Shown: positions 16,674 to 24,383 of the stretch, piece by piece
How positions within the stretch are numbered: position 1 is the first letter of the stretch
Layout of the letters: every line of letters begins with the position of its first letter
Source: an uncultured Clostridium sp.
GTDB lineage: Bacteria > Bacillota > Clostridia > Lachnospirales > Lachnospiraceae
Length of the DNA: 64,000 nt
NCBI GenBank assembly: GCA_934438135.1
Contig: CAKSBP010000005.1
Span: 37,978-101,977, forward strand
Direction: 5' to 3'
Notes under the pieces: model-generated
Database searches by the model: none
Told to the model about the DNA's origin: nothing
What the model saw: the letters and a program-made list of their open reading frames with translations, nothing else
Program-made: the position numbers and the translations under genes

Positions 16674-17483
16674 TTATACAACTTCAAACATAATTGGTAG
16701 ATGATCTGAATATACTTTGCTATTTATTTTATTGCCTTTCACAAATGATCTGTTATTTGTACCTTCTAATATTTTAAAGGAAGTCCACTCAAATTTCTTT
16801 ATAAAATATGGTCTTAACAAAACTTCATCAAATGTATACCAGTAGACAGACAATCCTTCTGAATCCCGATTTCGATAGTACGTTCCTTGAACTAATTTAT
16901 TTTCCCCCATCATCTTCCACATAGGATTATAATAGAACAGCTTCTTTTTTCCTTTTATTATACGATATCCTTTTAACGCATGCTCTACTGACATTGTTGC
17001 ATTAAAGGAATCATATCCCATAATCCCTCTAGAATAGGGTTGTAAATTAAAGTCTCCCAACACAATGCTTTTAAATTCTTCTTTTCCAAAGAAACTTTCC
17101 TCCATACACTGGATATCTCGACTAATTTCACCTGCATAATCACTTCTTGCAGCTTCGCTCTCATGCAATGCACTTGGAAGATGCACCAGAAAAAGCAAAT
17201 ATTCTTTCTCTGTATCTACAAATTTATAGCAAGAATAATGCTCTTTTTCTTGTTTCACTGTAACTTTAACATTATTTGATGCATATAATGCCATATCTCC
17301 CTCTTGAAATATCTCAATTTTTCTCCATACACTTCCTCTTCCATTAAGCATCTTTAAAAGAACATCTGCATCTAAAACAGAACATTCTGTTACAGCTAAT
17401 ATATCAATTTTATTCTCTACTATTATTTCATATATAGTAGAACTCAATTCCTTATTATTAAGATTCCAATGTAAATATTTTAT
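16674..17483 (-). CDS. Endonuclease/exonuclease/phosphatase-fold protein, apparently started at ATA
   Basis: 269 residues if started at ATA 17483. EEP-fold motifs are visible: N-terminal strand with the metal-pocket Asn (YLHWNLN), Glu in DILAVTEC, GDFNLQPYS, and the C-terminal SDHLPI with its catalytic Asp-His. The only ATG/GTG/TTG start in this frame downstream of the TAG at 17523-17525 is TTG 17447, which would remove the WN strand. ATA 17483 lies 8 bases after GGGAGG and restores a complete domain. The fold covers DNases, phosphodiesterases and sphingomyelinases; the substrate is not evident. No signal peptide is seen, so a cytoplasmic role is likely. Confidence 0.7.
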   Translation of the reverse strand: MKYLHWNLNNKELSSTIYEIIVENKIDILAVTECSVLDADVLLKMLNGRGSVWRKIEIFQEGDMALYASNNVKVTVKQEKEHYSCYKFVDTEKEYLLFLVHLPSALHESEAARSDYAGEISRDIQCMEESFFGKEEFKSIVLGDFNLQPYSRGIMGYDSFNATMSVEHALKGYRIIKGKKKLFYYNPMWKMMGENKLVQGTYYRNRDSEGLSVYWYTFDEVLLRPYFIKKFEWTSFKILEGTNNRSFVKGNKINSKVYSDHLPIMFEVV

Positions 17484-17525
17484 TCTTATAACCTCCCTTT
17501 TATAAGCCTTCTCATCCCTTTTCTA

Positions 17526-17534
17526 ATTATATCA
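17526..17534 (-). promoter_or_regulatory. Extended -10 promoter of the EEP-fold gene
   Basis: On the minus strand, TGATATAAT is an extended -10 element about 40 bases before the proposed ATA start. No clear -35 is visible. It lies between this gene and the end of the U32 gene. Confidence 0.45.
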
Positions 17535-17551
17535 TCTTTTGCATTGCTCTG

Positions 17552-18574
17552 CTATCTATGTTCAAGGTAATAACAGTTCTCCAAACAGCCCCACCTTAAC
17601 AGCCTTTCTCTCACTTCTTTCTTATACATTTTCTCTTCCTCTACTTTCTCTGCCATACAAATCGCCCGTTTCAACACCTGAATATCCTTCACCATATAAT
17701 CCACATAATTTCCCCGTCCAACCAGCTTCAAATGGGTAACTCCAGCGTCATTTAACTGTTTCAGTGCACACAGACCACATCCGCTGCTTCCTGTCTGATA
17801 CTCTTCTTCCAAATTATCTTCAATACACTTTAGAATATCTCCATCTTCCAGCTCAACATCACCTTCCATTTCTGCCTCATTACTCTGACTAAGTTTTTCC
17901 CATACATTTTCAAAATTCCCACCGACATTTCTTAGTTTCCCCATTCGGTACGGAACCTTACACAAATGTGGCAGTTCATCACAATGAAGGGAATTACAGA
18001 AGGCCCCGGTAAACTGGCAGTATTCATTTAAAATAAATGCCTCAAACTCCAGATTCCGCCCTTTCTGACTGTTAATGCATGCTTTCATATCTGCAATTGT
18101 ATTTTTCCGATGGAAAATGTATCTGGTAATATGAAATTCATTCATCTGTTCTATCATCAAATGATTTACTTCAGCAGTTTCTCCACTTAAATGAATGCGA
18201 CAATCTACTCCATGCTGTCTTAAATAAAGAATCAGTGCCACATCCGCAATAATAAACGTGTCAAAACCAATTGCCATGCAGTCTTTTATCAGCTTTGCGA
18301 CTACTGGATACTGCTCTGGCAGGTAATAAAGAGAGTTAAATGTAATTTTCACTGGTGTGCCGTAATGTTCCACCATTTTCCAAAGAATTTTCAGCTCACT
18401 GGCAGAGCCAATCTGCACGTTATAGTACAATACTTCCCGACGGTTTAGCGGAAGAAAAACACCATATCTGGAAAGCCACTCATTGGGTACATATCCACAG
18501 AAAAATTCATCTGCTCCAGCTTCTGCCAAAGGAATATAATCATCCACTGACCCAAGTCCCGATACAATTTTCAT
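17552..18574 (-). CDS. Peptidase U32-family protein with iron-sulfur-type cysteines
   Basis: 340 residues, TIM-barrel-like. The start MKIVSGLGSVDDYIPLAEAGADEFFCG is typical of the U32 family. Cys186, Cys193, Cys198 and Cys205 (NEYCQFTGAFCNSLHCDE) are spaced like the four-Cys set that binds [4Fe-4S] in UbiU/UbiV/RlhA-type proteins. A second pair is C266/C269. Many U32 proteins act in oxygen-independent hydroxylation rather than proteolysis. It is the downstream partner of the PilZ/U32-like protein, 12 bases away. The substrate is unknown. ATG 18574 follows GGAGGAAGA. Confidence 0.75.
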   Translation of the reverse strand: MKIVSGLGSVDDYIPLAEAGADEFFCGYVPNEWLSRYGVFLPLNRREVLYYNVQIGSASELKILWKMVEHYGTPVKITFNSLYYLPEQYPVVAKLIKDCMAIGFDTFIIADVALILYLRQHGVDCRIHLSGETAEVNHLMIEQMNEFHITRYIFHRKNTIADMKACINSQKGRNLEFEAFILNEYCQFTGAFCNSLHCDELPHLCKVPYRMGKLRNVGGNFENVWEKLSQSNEAEMEGDVELEDGDILKCIEDNLEEEYQTGSSGCGLCALKQLNDAGVTHLKLVGRGNYVDYMVKDIQVLKRAICMAEKVEEEKMYKKEVRERLLRWGCLENCYYLEHR

Positions 18575-18586
18575 TCTTTCTTCCTC

Positions 18587-19936
18587 CTATAAAAAATTCA
18601 ACACGATTCTATCTGCTCCTGATTCCATATAACACTGCATAGTATCAGCATTCCTTAACAGATTCTCATCCATTCCAAACAAAGAATTGTAACGTCCCGT
18701 CATCTTTAAATGACTTGGGTATAAAAATAAAAATTCCTTACAATACTCCGGACATTTCATCACCAGCTGCTGCCTTCCACGCTTTCCAGTCGTACATTTT
18801 GCATATAACGTACAATATTGAGACGTATTCGTCTGATAATAGGGCATATGAATACTATTTCTTCCTGCTGGAAGTTTCATCTGATATCCGCAGCTTTCCT
18901 GCTCAAAACGACTAATATGCAGTTTATCCGTTAGATACTTCCAATACATATCATCTTCCAAGCTATTCTCCGCCAGCATTTCCACGCTTTCTTCGTATCC
19001 TGTTTTATATGAATACCTTGGATCTTTCCGTCTTTTATTTAGCAGATTTCCAAAAGAATGCTTCATATACGCTTCTTTTCCATCCAAAAGCGAAAACATT
19101 CCCCAGTCATTTATAACCACCTCTATCTGTACATCTTCTGCCAAACACCATTCAAATACTTCTTCTAAAAGCCTTTTCGTCTTTTCAATCAGATTTTCTC
19201 TAAGATATGTGAAAACTATAGTGATTCCTATCTGCTCCTGTTCTGCCTTTTTTAATAGTTCAAACAACACTTCCTTGTCTGGAAATAAATTATGGCAGAA
19301 TTCATTTCCTATATAAATCCGTTCCAAGCGCCTTTCCTGCAATGGATGTCTGCTTAAAAACTGTTGTTTCAGATATCCTTTCCAAAAAGAATTCAAATCC
19401 TGATAAAGAAAACTTTCATATTTATCGGATGAATCCAACGATACTGCCACTTCCAACTCAGAAAGCAGTTTCTGGTAACGTTCTCTTTCTTCTATTACAA
19501 TATTTGAAAACCATTCTTTCCTCTGAATCTCAAAACTATCTGCATAAGTTTCATCCAAATCCGCTGGGTATCCAGCCTTTTCCTGAGCACAGTATCCGTC
19601 GTCCCCACTCATTTTTAACTGCATATATTTCCAGTAATCTTTTATCATATAAGATGTATTTTCCTGAAATTCTGCCTCTACATCGCCAATCACATATTCT
19701 ATATAAAAATTCTTTTCTTTCTCTTCCAGCACCTTATATTGTTTCAAATCTATCGTATGATATCTGCTTTCTTTAAAATAATAATATTTAAGTTCTATTT
19801 TCATTATCTTCTCAACCGGTTCCGGTGTTCGAAAAGAAAAGCCTTCCATTGCAAGTTCCAGTATCTGAACTTCCATTCCATTTACAAAGCAGGAAACAAG
19901 GCTGTAAGGTATCTGTGTTACTCCGTTTAACTCCAT
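18587..19936 (-). CDS. U32-like protein with PilZ-like N-terminal domain
   Basis: 449 residues from ATG 19936 (an upstream TTG at 19966 is less likely). Residues 1-about 100 look like a PilZ beta-barrel: a strand with ILELAMEGFSF in place of the usual D/NxSxxG motif, and no RxxxR, so c-di-GMP binding is doubtful. Residues about 200-449 resemble the second subunit of U32 pairs (INDWGMFSLL, LLNKRRKDPR). Cys375, Cys381, Cys395 and Cys399 could hold a cluster. It is the first gene of a two-gene operon with the four-Cys U32 protein, recalling UbiU-UbiV heterodimers. Function unknown; the PilZ call is by pattern only. Confidence 0.6.
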   Translation of the reverse strand: MELNGVTQIPYSLVSCFVNGMEVQILELAMEGFSFRTPEPVEKIMKIELKYYYFKESRYHTIDLKQYKVLEEKEKNFYIEYVIGDVEAEFQENTSYMIKDYWKYMQLKMSGDDGYCAQEKAGYPADLDETYADSFEIQRKEWFSNIVIEERERYQKLLSELEVAVSLDSSDKYESFLYQDLNSFWKGYLKQQFLSRHPLQERRLERIYIGNEFCHNLFPDKEVLFELLKKAEQEQIGITIVFTYLRENLIEKTKRLLEEVFEWCLAEDVQIEVVINDWGMFSLLDGKEAYMKHSFGNLLNKRRKDPRYSYKTGYEESVEMLAENSLEDDMYWKYLTDKLHISRFEQESCGYQMKLPAGRNSIHMPYYQTNTSQYCTLYAKCTTGKRGRQQLVMKCPEYCKEFLFLYPSHLKMTGRYNSLFGMDENLLRNADTMQCYMESGADRIVLNFL

Positions 19937-19966
19937 TGGCTTCCTACTCCTCTCTATTTCTATCAA

Positions 19967-19995
19967 ATTTTACGATATCACTTTCCTTAAATCAA
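19967..19995 (-). promoter_or_regulatory. Promoter of the U32-like pair
   Basis: TTGATT (19990-19995) and TAAAAT (19967-19972) are separated by 17 bases, about 30 bases upstream of the start. Confidence 0.6.
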
Positions 19996-20009
19996 GGGAA
20001 ATCAAATCC

Positions 20010-20039
20010 AAAAGAGGAACAGCTCTTTGTCTGTTCCTC
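20010..20039 (-). terminator. Terminator of the acyltransferase gene
   Basis: GAGGAACAG (20014-20022) and CTGTTCCTC (20031-20039) make a 9-bp stem followed by TTTT on the minus strand, 12 bases after the stop codon. Confidence 0.7.
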
Positions 20040-20051
20040 CACTCTTTATAT

Positions 20052-21047
20052 CTATCCACGAATTTTCTTTCGAACTGCGTTATCCAAATAGTGAAATGGT
20101 ACTGCAATAATCAATATCAACACAATGTTAATTAAAATATACAATCCAGATGGTATATTCGGATGCAGGCGATCGGATGCCTGCAGTACCAATCCATGCC
20201 ATAAGAAGATTGAAAAAGATATATCTCCGAGAAAATATGCTGCTTTATTTCCAAACTGATACATCATAGTTGCCACCAGTACAAATCCAATAATACTAAT
20301 ACTTAATGCAATTCTCAGAAGATAATTTCCCCAGAACATAATTTCTTTTACACCAAGCACATAAGCGGCTCCTGTAATCAGACTGGCAAATAGGAATAAA
20401 ATAAATTTTTCTTTCTGTTTCTTACACAGGAATTCCTGTATGCGGTTATAGTAACGCTCCAGCACGACACCATACAGCAGACCAATGCTCTCAAGAAACC
20501 ACCCAAAGCCATACGATTTCAAACCAAGGTCATCTCCAAAAATTGTTCCTACAAAACTATACACAAGTGGATATAAACACAAAATAGCAAATACTGCTTT
20601 TTCATTCTTTATAAATCGATTCAACAAATAAAAAATAATATAATATAGAATCAATAGACGCACAAATCCTGTTCCACCGGATTCTACCGCTAAATGTCCG
20701 ATATATTTTACTATAACCGATACAATATATGGTATTAGTAGAATTAAAATCCTATTTTTGAAGAAACCATTCAGGTAACCTGGTTTTCTATGTACGCTAT
20801 ACATTAAACCATATGCAGAAAACATAAAATACATGGTTATTACAATGTAGCCAAAATTCGTGACAACACTTGAAATGCTATCCTGATAAGCAGGTGATAT
20901 ATGTGCAAAAACTACAACTACACAGCATATTCCTTTCAAATAGTTGGTCGTATCTTTGTCCAAAAGCCTTTTACTTCCATCATTTCTTTTCATTCCCCAC
21001 AACTCACAAAATGCATACAAAAGAAGTATAAGGGCAGTAAATACCAT
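20052..21047 (-). CDS. Acyltransferase-3 family membrane protein
   Basis: 331 residues, about ten predicted membrane helices. Residues 34-50 (YLKGICCVVVVFAHIS) carry the conserved His of the family. The helix with FSAYGLMYSVH corresponds to the usual fFvlSGf segment. Such enzymes O-acetylate or succinylate cell-surface sugars, peptidoglycan or antibiotics. ATG 21047 follows GAAGGAGG; a longer in-frame start at 21107 has no good ribosome site. The gene has its own promoter and terminator. The substrate is unknown. Confidence 0.82.
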   Translation of the reverse strand: MVFTALILLLYAFCELWGMKRNDGSKRLLDKDTTNYLKGICCVVVVFAHISPAYQDSISSVVTNFGYIVITMYFMFSAYGLMYSVHRKPGYLNGFFKNRILILLIPYIVSVIVKYIGHLAVESGGTGFVRLLILYYIIFYLLNRFIKNEKAVFAILCLYPLVYSFVGTIFGDDLGLKSYGFGWFLESIGLLYGVVLERYYNRIQEFLCKKQKEKFILFLFASLITGAAYVLGVKEIMFWGNYLLRIALSISIIGFVLVATMMYQFGNKAAYFLGDISFSIFLWHGLVLQASDRLHPNIPSGLYILINIVLILIIAVPFHYLDNAVRKKIRG

Positions 21048-21078
21048 TTTTCTTCCTCCTTCTTTTTGTTCTACTTCT

Positions 21079-21107
21079 ATGTTACAACAAATGATGTCAT
21101 TCGTCAA
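21079..21107 (-). promoter_or_regulatory. Promoter of the acyltransferase gene
   Basis: TTGACG (21102-21107) and TAACAT (21079-21084) have a 17-base spacer. It lies within the longer possible reading frame, which supports the shorter protein start. Confidence 0.6.
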
Positions 21108-21134
21108 TTTAGGTTTTATTAAAACATAGAATAT

Positions 21135-21176
21135 AAAAAAACACCTCTAATTCAACCAAACATTAAATTAGAGGTG
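21135..21176 (-). terminator. Terminator of rpsB-tsf
   Basis: CACCTCTAATT (21142-21152) pairs perfectly with AATTAGAGGTG (21166-21176). A seven-T run follows on the minus strand. Confidence 0.9.
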
Positions 21177-21210
21177 ATTCTTATCTTATCAGAGTCCCTG
21201 CAATCCTAGA

Positions 21211-22143
21211 TTAGTTACCCATCTGTTTTGCAACTTCTTCTGCGAAGTTTTCTTCCTTCTTCTCTAAACCTTCACCAGTTTCGAAACGAACGAAAGATTT
21301 AACTTCTAAGCTGATTCCATTAGCTTTTGCTACAGATTCAACATATTTTCCAACGGACTGTTTTCCGTCTTCAGCCTTAACGTAAACCTGATCAAGTAAG
21401 CAGATTTCTTTTAATTCTTTCTTGATACGGCCCATTACCATACCGTTAATGATTTTTTCATTAGCGTCTGGTTTTTCGTTTTTAGCTGCTGCTGTTAAGA
21501 TTTCTTTTTCATGTGCAATATAATCCTGGTCTACTTCCGCATCGCTTGTGTATTTAGGATTTAATGCAGCAACCTGCATAGCACAGTTCTTTAAGCATTC
21601 TTCTACAGCATCGTTATCTGTATCTGTTTTAGCTTCAACTAAAACACCGATTTTTCCACCAGCGTGGATGTAAGAAGCTACAACACCATCTGTTGCAGTA
21701 ACTTTCTTAATTCTTCTGATGTTCATGTTTTCACCGATTGTAGCAATCATGGAAGCTAACTGCTCTTTTACAGTTTTAGATGCATCTAAAGCCCATTTGT
21801 CAGCTAATAATGCTTCTACATCTGCATAGTCATTGTCAGCAACCTGTTTTGCGATAGCAGCAACAAAGTCTCTGAACTTTTCATTTTTAGCAACGAAGTC
21901 AGTTTCACTGTTTACTTCTACAATGGAAGCAACTTTCCTGTCGTCAGACACGCATGTGCATACGATACCTTCAGCTGCGATTCTGCCAGCTTTTTTCTCA
22001 GCTTTAGCAAGACCATTTTCTCTTAAGAATTCAACTGCTTTGTCCATATCACCATCTGTTGCAGAAAGAGCTTTTTTACAATCCATCATACCTGCACCAG
22101 TCATTTCTCTTAACTCTTTAACCATTGAAGCTGTGATAGCCAT
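21211..22143 (-). CDS. tsf: Translation elongation factor Ts
   Basis: 310 residues. The N-terminal UBA-like domain and the signature ELREMTGAGMMDCKKAL are present, followed by the core with SETDFVAKNEKF. EF-Ts exchanges GDP for GTP on EF-Tu. It is cotranscribed with rpsB 27 bases upstream. In B. subtilis this pair also directly follows the sigD/swrB end of the fla/che operon, so the neighbourhood is conserved. Confidence 0.98.
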   Translation of the reverse strand: MAITASMVKELREMTGAGMMDCKKALSATDGDMDKAVEFLRENGLAKAEKKAGRIAAEGIVCTCVSDDRKVASIVEVNSETDFVAKNEKFRDFVAAIAKQVADNDYADVEALLADKWALDASKTVKEQLASMIATIGENMNIRRIKKVTATDGVVASYIHAGGKIGVLVEAKTDTDNDAVEECLKNCAMQVAALNPKYTSDAEVDQDYIAHEKEILTAAAKNEKPDANEKIINGMVMGRIKKELKEICLLDQVYVKAEDGKQSVGKYVESVAKANGISLEVKSFVRFETGEGLEKKEENFAEEVAKQMGN

Positions 22144-22170
22144 AATTTATTCCCTCCGTGAACTGTTAAA

Positions 22171-22905
22171 TTATTCTGCAGTAACTTCTGCTTCCTCAGC
22201 AGCTTCTGCTTCGTCCATCTGTACACCCTGGTTTGCTTCGATAACAGCATCTGCCATTTTAGCAACAATCAGTTTTACAGCACGGATAGCATCATCGTTA
22301 CCTGGAATTACATAATCTAATTCTTCTGGATCACAGTTAGTATCTGCAATACCGATAAGTGGGATTCCTAAAGAGTGAGCTTCCTGGATACAGATTCTTT
22401 CTTTCTTAGGGTCAACAACGAAGATAGCATCTGGAATCTTCTTCATGTTCTTGATACCGCCAAGGTTCTTTTCAAGTTTAGCCCATTCTTTTTTCAGTTC
22501 GATAACTTCTTTCTTAGGTAATACATCAAATGTACCATCTTCAGACATTGTTTCGATCTGTTTTAATCTATTGATTCTACCCTGGATAGTCTTGAAGTTT
22601 GTTAACATACCACCTAACCATCTTTCGTTAACGTAGTACATTCCACATCTTTCAGCTTCAGATTTTACAGAATCCTGTGCCTGTTTCTTTGTACCAACAA
22701 AAAGTACAGAACCACCATCAGCAACGATATCCTTGATAGCATTATAAGCTTCGTCAACTTTACCTACAGATTTCTGTAAGTCAATAATGTAGATACCATT
22801 TCTTTCTGTGTAAATGTAAGGAGCCATCTTAGGGTTCCATCTTCTAGTCTGGTGTCCGAAATGTACACCGGCTTCCAATAACTGTTTCATTGAAATAACG
22901 CTCAT
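22171..22905 (-). CDS. rpsB: 30S ribosomal protein S2
   Basis: 244 residues of typical S2 sequence (MKQLLEAGVHFGHQTRRWNPKM, FVGTKKQAQDSV, NCDPEELDYVIPGNDDA) with an acidic, Ala/Glu-rich tail. It binds the 30S body near S1/S21 sites. ATG 22905 follows TATGGAGG. It has its own promoter and a roughly 100-base structured leader, and is separated from the fla/che operon by a terminator. Confidence 0.98.
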   Translation of the reverse strand: MSVISMKQLLEAGVHFGHQTRRWNPKMAPYIYTERNGIYIIDLQKSVGKVDEAYNAIKDIVADGGSVLFVGTKKQAQDSVKSEAERCGMYYVNERWLGGMLTNFKTIQGRINRLKQIETMSEDGTFDVLPKKEVIELKKEWAKLEKNLGGIKNMKKIPDAIFVVDPKKERICIQEAHSLGIPLIGIADTNCDPEELDYVIPGNDDAIRAVKLIVAKMADAVIEANQGVQMDEAEAAEEAEVTAE

Positions 22906-22935
22906 CGTTATACCTCCATAATTTTGTTATACTTC

Positions 22936-22992
22936 CGTCTGTTTCTCTTCTCCATGCCACCGCTTAGGCACCGACACAGAAATCCACAGACG
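22936..22992 (-). ncRNA. Candidate structured rpsB leader RNA
   Basis: In the predicted 5' leader, CGTCTGT pairs with ACAGACG (22936-22942 and 22986-22992), enclosing an inner TGCC/GGCA stem (22955-22958, 22967-22970). This compound fold just upstream of the ribosome site is suitable for S2 autoregulation, as known for other ribosomal protein leaders. There is no database match to cite. Confidence 0.45.
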
Positions 22993-23014
22993 TGTAATTT
23001 TCTCACAATAGTGA

Positions 23015-23043
23015 ATTATAGCATAGATTTTGTCACATGGCAA
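23015..23043 (-). promoter_or_regulatory. rpsB-tsf promoter
   Basis: TTGCCA (23038-23043) and TATAAT (23015-23020) have a 17-base spacer. A TGC lies just before the -10, close to an extended -10. Strong, as expected for a ribosomal protein operon. Confidence 0.8.
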
Positions 23044-23099
23044 GTCTAATTTTTTCTCTCATTTCTATAATTTGATTTGTATGGATGAGAAAAATTTAA

Positions 23100-23128
23100 G
23101 AAAAAAACTGTCTGCATTCACAGACAGT
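23100..23128 (-). terminator. Terminator of the fla/che operon
   Basis: ACTGTCTG (23107-23114) pairs with CAGACAGT (23121-23128). A seven-T run follows on the minus strand. It ends the long operon that begins near 57420. Confidence 0.88.
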
Positions 23129-23136
23129 CTTCTCTT

Positions 23137-23709
23137 TTAAGTCAAAATATCAATAATTTCTTTATAAGACGAACCTTTTGGTATTTCATATTCTCCAGCA
23201 CGTACTTTTGTCGCCTGATCACTATCCCTAAGATAATCATTAAAATCTTCTGCATTTTGTACCAATCCCTGTTTATGCAGATACTTAGAGATAGAACTGG
23301 AAACCATACCAGACTGTATTGTTATAGATACCATATTTCTGCTGTTCTTTTTAACGGTGTCCGTCTTAGAAGCTGACTCTGCCTTTTTCTCAACTGGTTT
23401 TGTCGATATAGATGGCTTCACACTTTTTATCGGCTCTTTTGTCTTTGTCGGTTCTACAGATGCTGCTGGTATTGTTGTTTTGTCCGGCTCTGGTGATGTC
23501 TCCTCCAGATTATTTTTAATCTTATCCAGACTGGCATCCATTCTTGCATCTTCCACTTCATTTTGTGTCAGCATGCCCATTTCTTTTGCCCGTTTTACAA
23601 TTTCATCATCACTGATTGTAACCTTTTGATTCCGGTTTACTGCAAACAAAAGTAAAGCAGTAAACAACATGCCTACTCCGACTCCGCGGATAAAATACTT
23701 TACTTTCAT
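23137..23709 (-). CDS. Membrane-anchored MltG/YceG-like module protein, last gene of the fla/che operon
   Basis: 190 residues. One membrane helix (about 9-25) is followed by a Thr/Pro/Lys/Ser-rich spacer (about 70-125). The C-terminal module of about 65 residues resembles the accessory region of MltG (IQSGMVSSSISKYLHKQGLV, RAGEYEIPKGSSYKEIIDIL). The catalytic transglycosylase domain of MltG is absent, so the protein probably binds or senses peptidoglycan rather than cutting it. It overlaps the SwrB-like gene by four bases, so it is in the flagellar operon. A link to flagellar passage through the wall is inference. Confidence 0.65.
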   Translation of the reverse strand: MKVKYFIRGVGVGMLFTALLLFAVNRNQKVTISDDEIVKRAKEMGMLTQNEVEDARMDASLDKIKNNLEETSPEPDKTTIPAASVEPTKTKEPIKSVKPSISTKPVEKKAESASKTDTVKKNSRNMVSITIQSGMVSSSISKYLHKQGLVQNAEDFNDYLRDSDQATKVRAGEYEIPKGSSYKEIIDILT

Positions 23710-24365
23710 TTTTTCGCTCCCTGATATAAATCAATAATCAGCTTTACTTCGCCTTTTCCAAGGTTCAGCTTTTTTGCTATCTCCGTAACTGACTCCCCAT
23801 TTTCATAGGCTTTTAAAATTTTCATCCGATGGCCAGCTTCCTGCTCCTTTTCTACCTGTGACATGGAAATAGCACTATTTTCTTGCTTTACAAAATCAGC
23901 TGATTTACTTTCTGCTGCTTTTGACTGTCCTCTGGTTCCTTCTCTCTTTTTCTCTTTTCTCTCAGTAGAAGGCTTTCTTGCAGAGAGCGTTTCTGCTGCC
24001 ATAGACTGTTTCAATTCTTTTTCCTTTTCATTCAGCATATTATACATAAAGATAACTTCCGAATGGTTTTGGTTGATTTTTTCCAACACAGTATCTGAAA
24101 ATTCGTCTACTGCCATAATTTTTTCATTCGTCAGGCGGTTTAACTGCTGCACTGCATCTTCAATTGTCTGTTCTTTCACTCTTTCAATCGACTCCGCTAC
24201 GGATGCCTCAATTGTTTGCTTATTCTGTTTCAGGACACCGGCTAGTGCCTCCTCAGATACAAAAGATTCTGACTGATTCAGCCTGTTTTCCATTTTTTCT
24301 GTAACAAAAAAACTTCCTATAATGCAGATAAGTGCAAGAACAATTAAAAAAATTGTTAATCCCAT
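23706..24365 (-). CDS. SwrB-like / DUF6115-type membrane protein
   Basis: 219 residues. An N-terminal membrane helix (3-21) and a long coiled-coil/charged middle precede a C-terminal helix-turn-helix-like block (AYENGESVTEIAKKLNLGKGEVKLII). This is the layout of B. subtilis SwrB, which follows sigD and helps activate the flagellar export machinery, and this gene sits in the matching part of the operon. Homology is suggested by architecture and position; identity is not proven. It is followed by a 4-base overlap with the MltG-like gene. Confidence 0.65.
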   Translation of the reverse strand: MGLTIFLIVLALICIIGSFFVTEKMENRLNQSESFVSEEALAGVLKQNKQTIEASVAESIERVKEQTIEDAVQQLNRLTNEKIMAVDEFSDTVLEKINQNHSEVIFMYNMLNEKEKELKQSMAAETLSARKPSTERKEKKREGTRGQSKAAESKSADFVKQENSAISMSQVEKEQEAGHRMKILKAYENGESVTEIAKKLNLGKGEVKLIIDLYQGAKK

Positions 24366-24383
24366 CTTACTGTACTCCCATGA

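Noticed and set aside
23137..23709. Full MltG endolytic transglycosylase
   Set aside because: The catalytic domain is absent; only the anchor, spacer and an accessory-like module are present.
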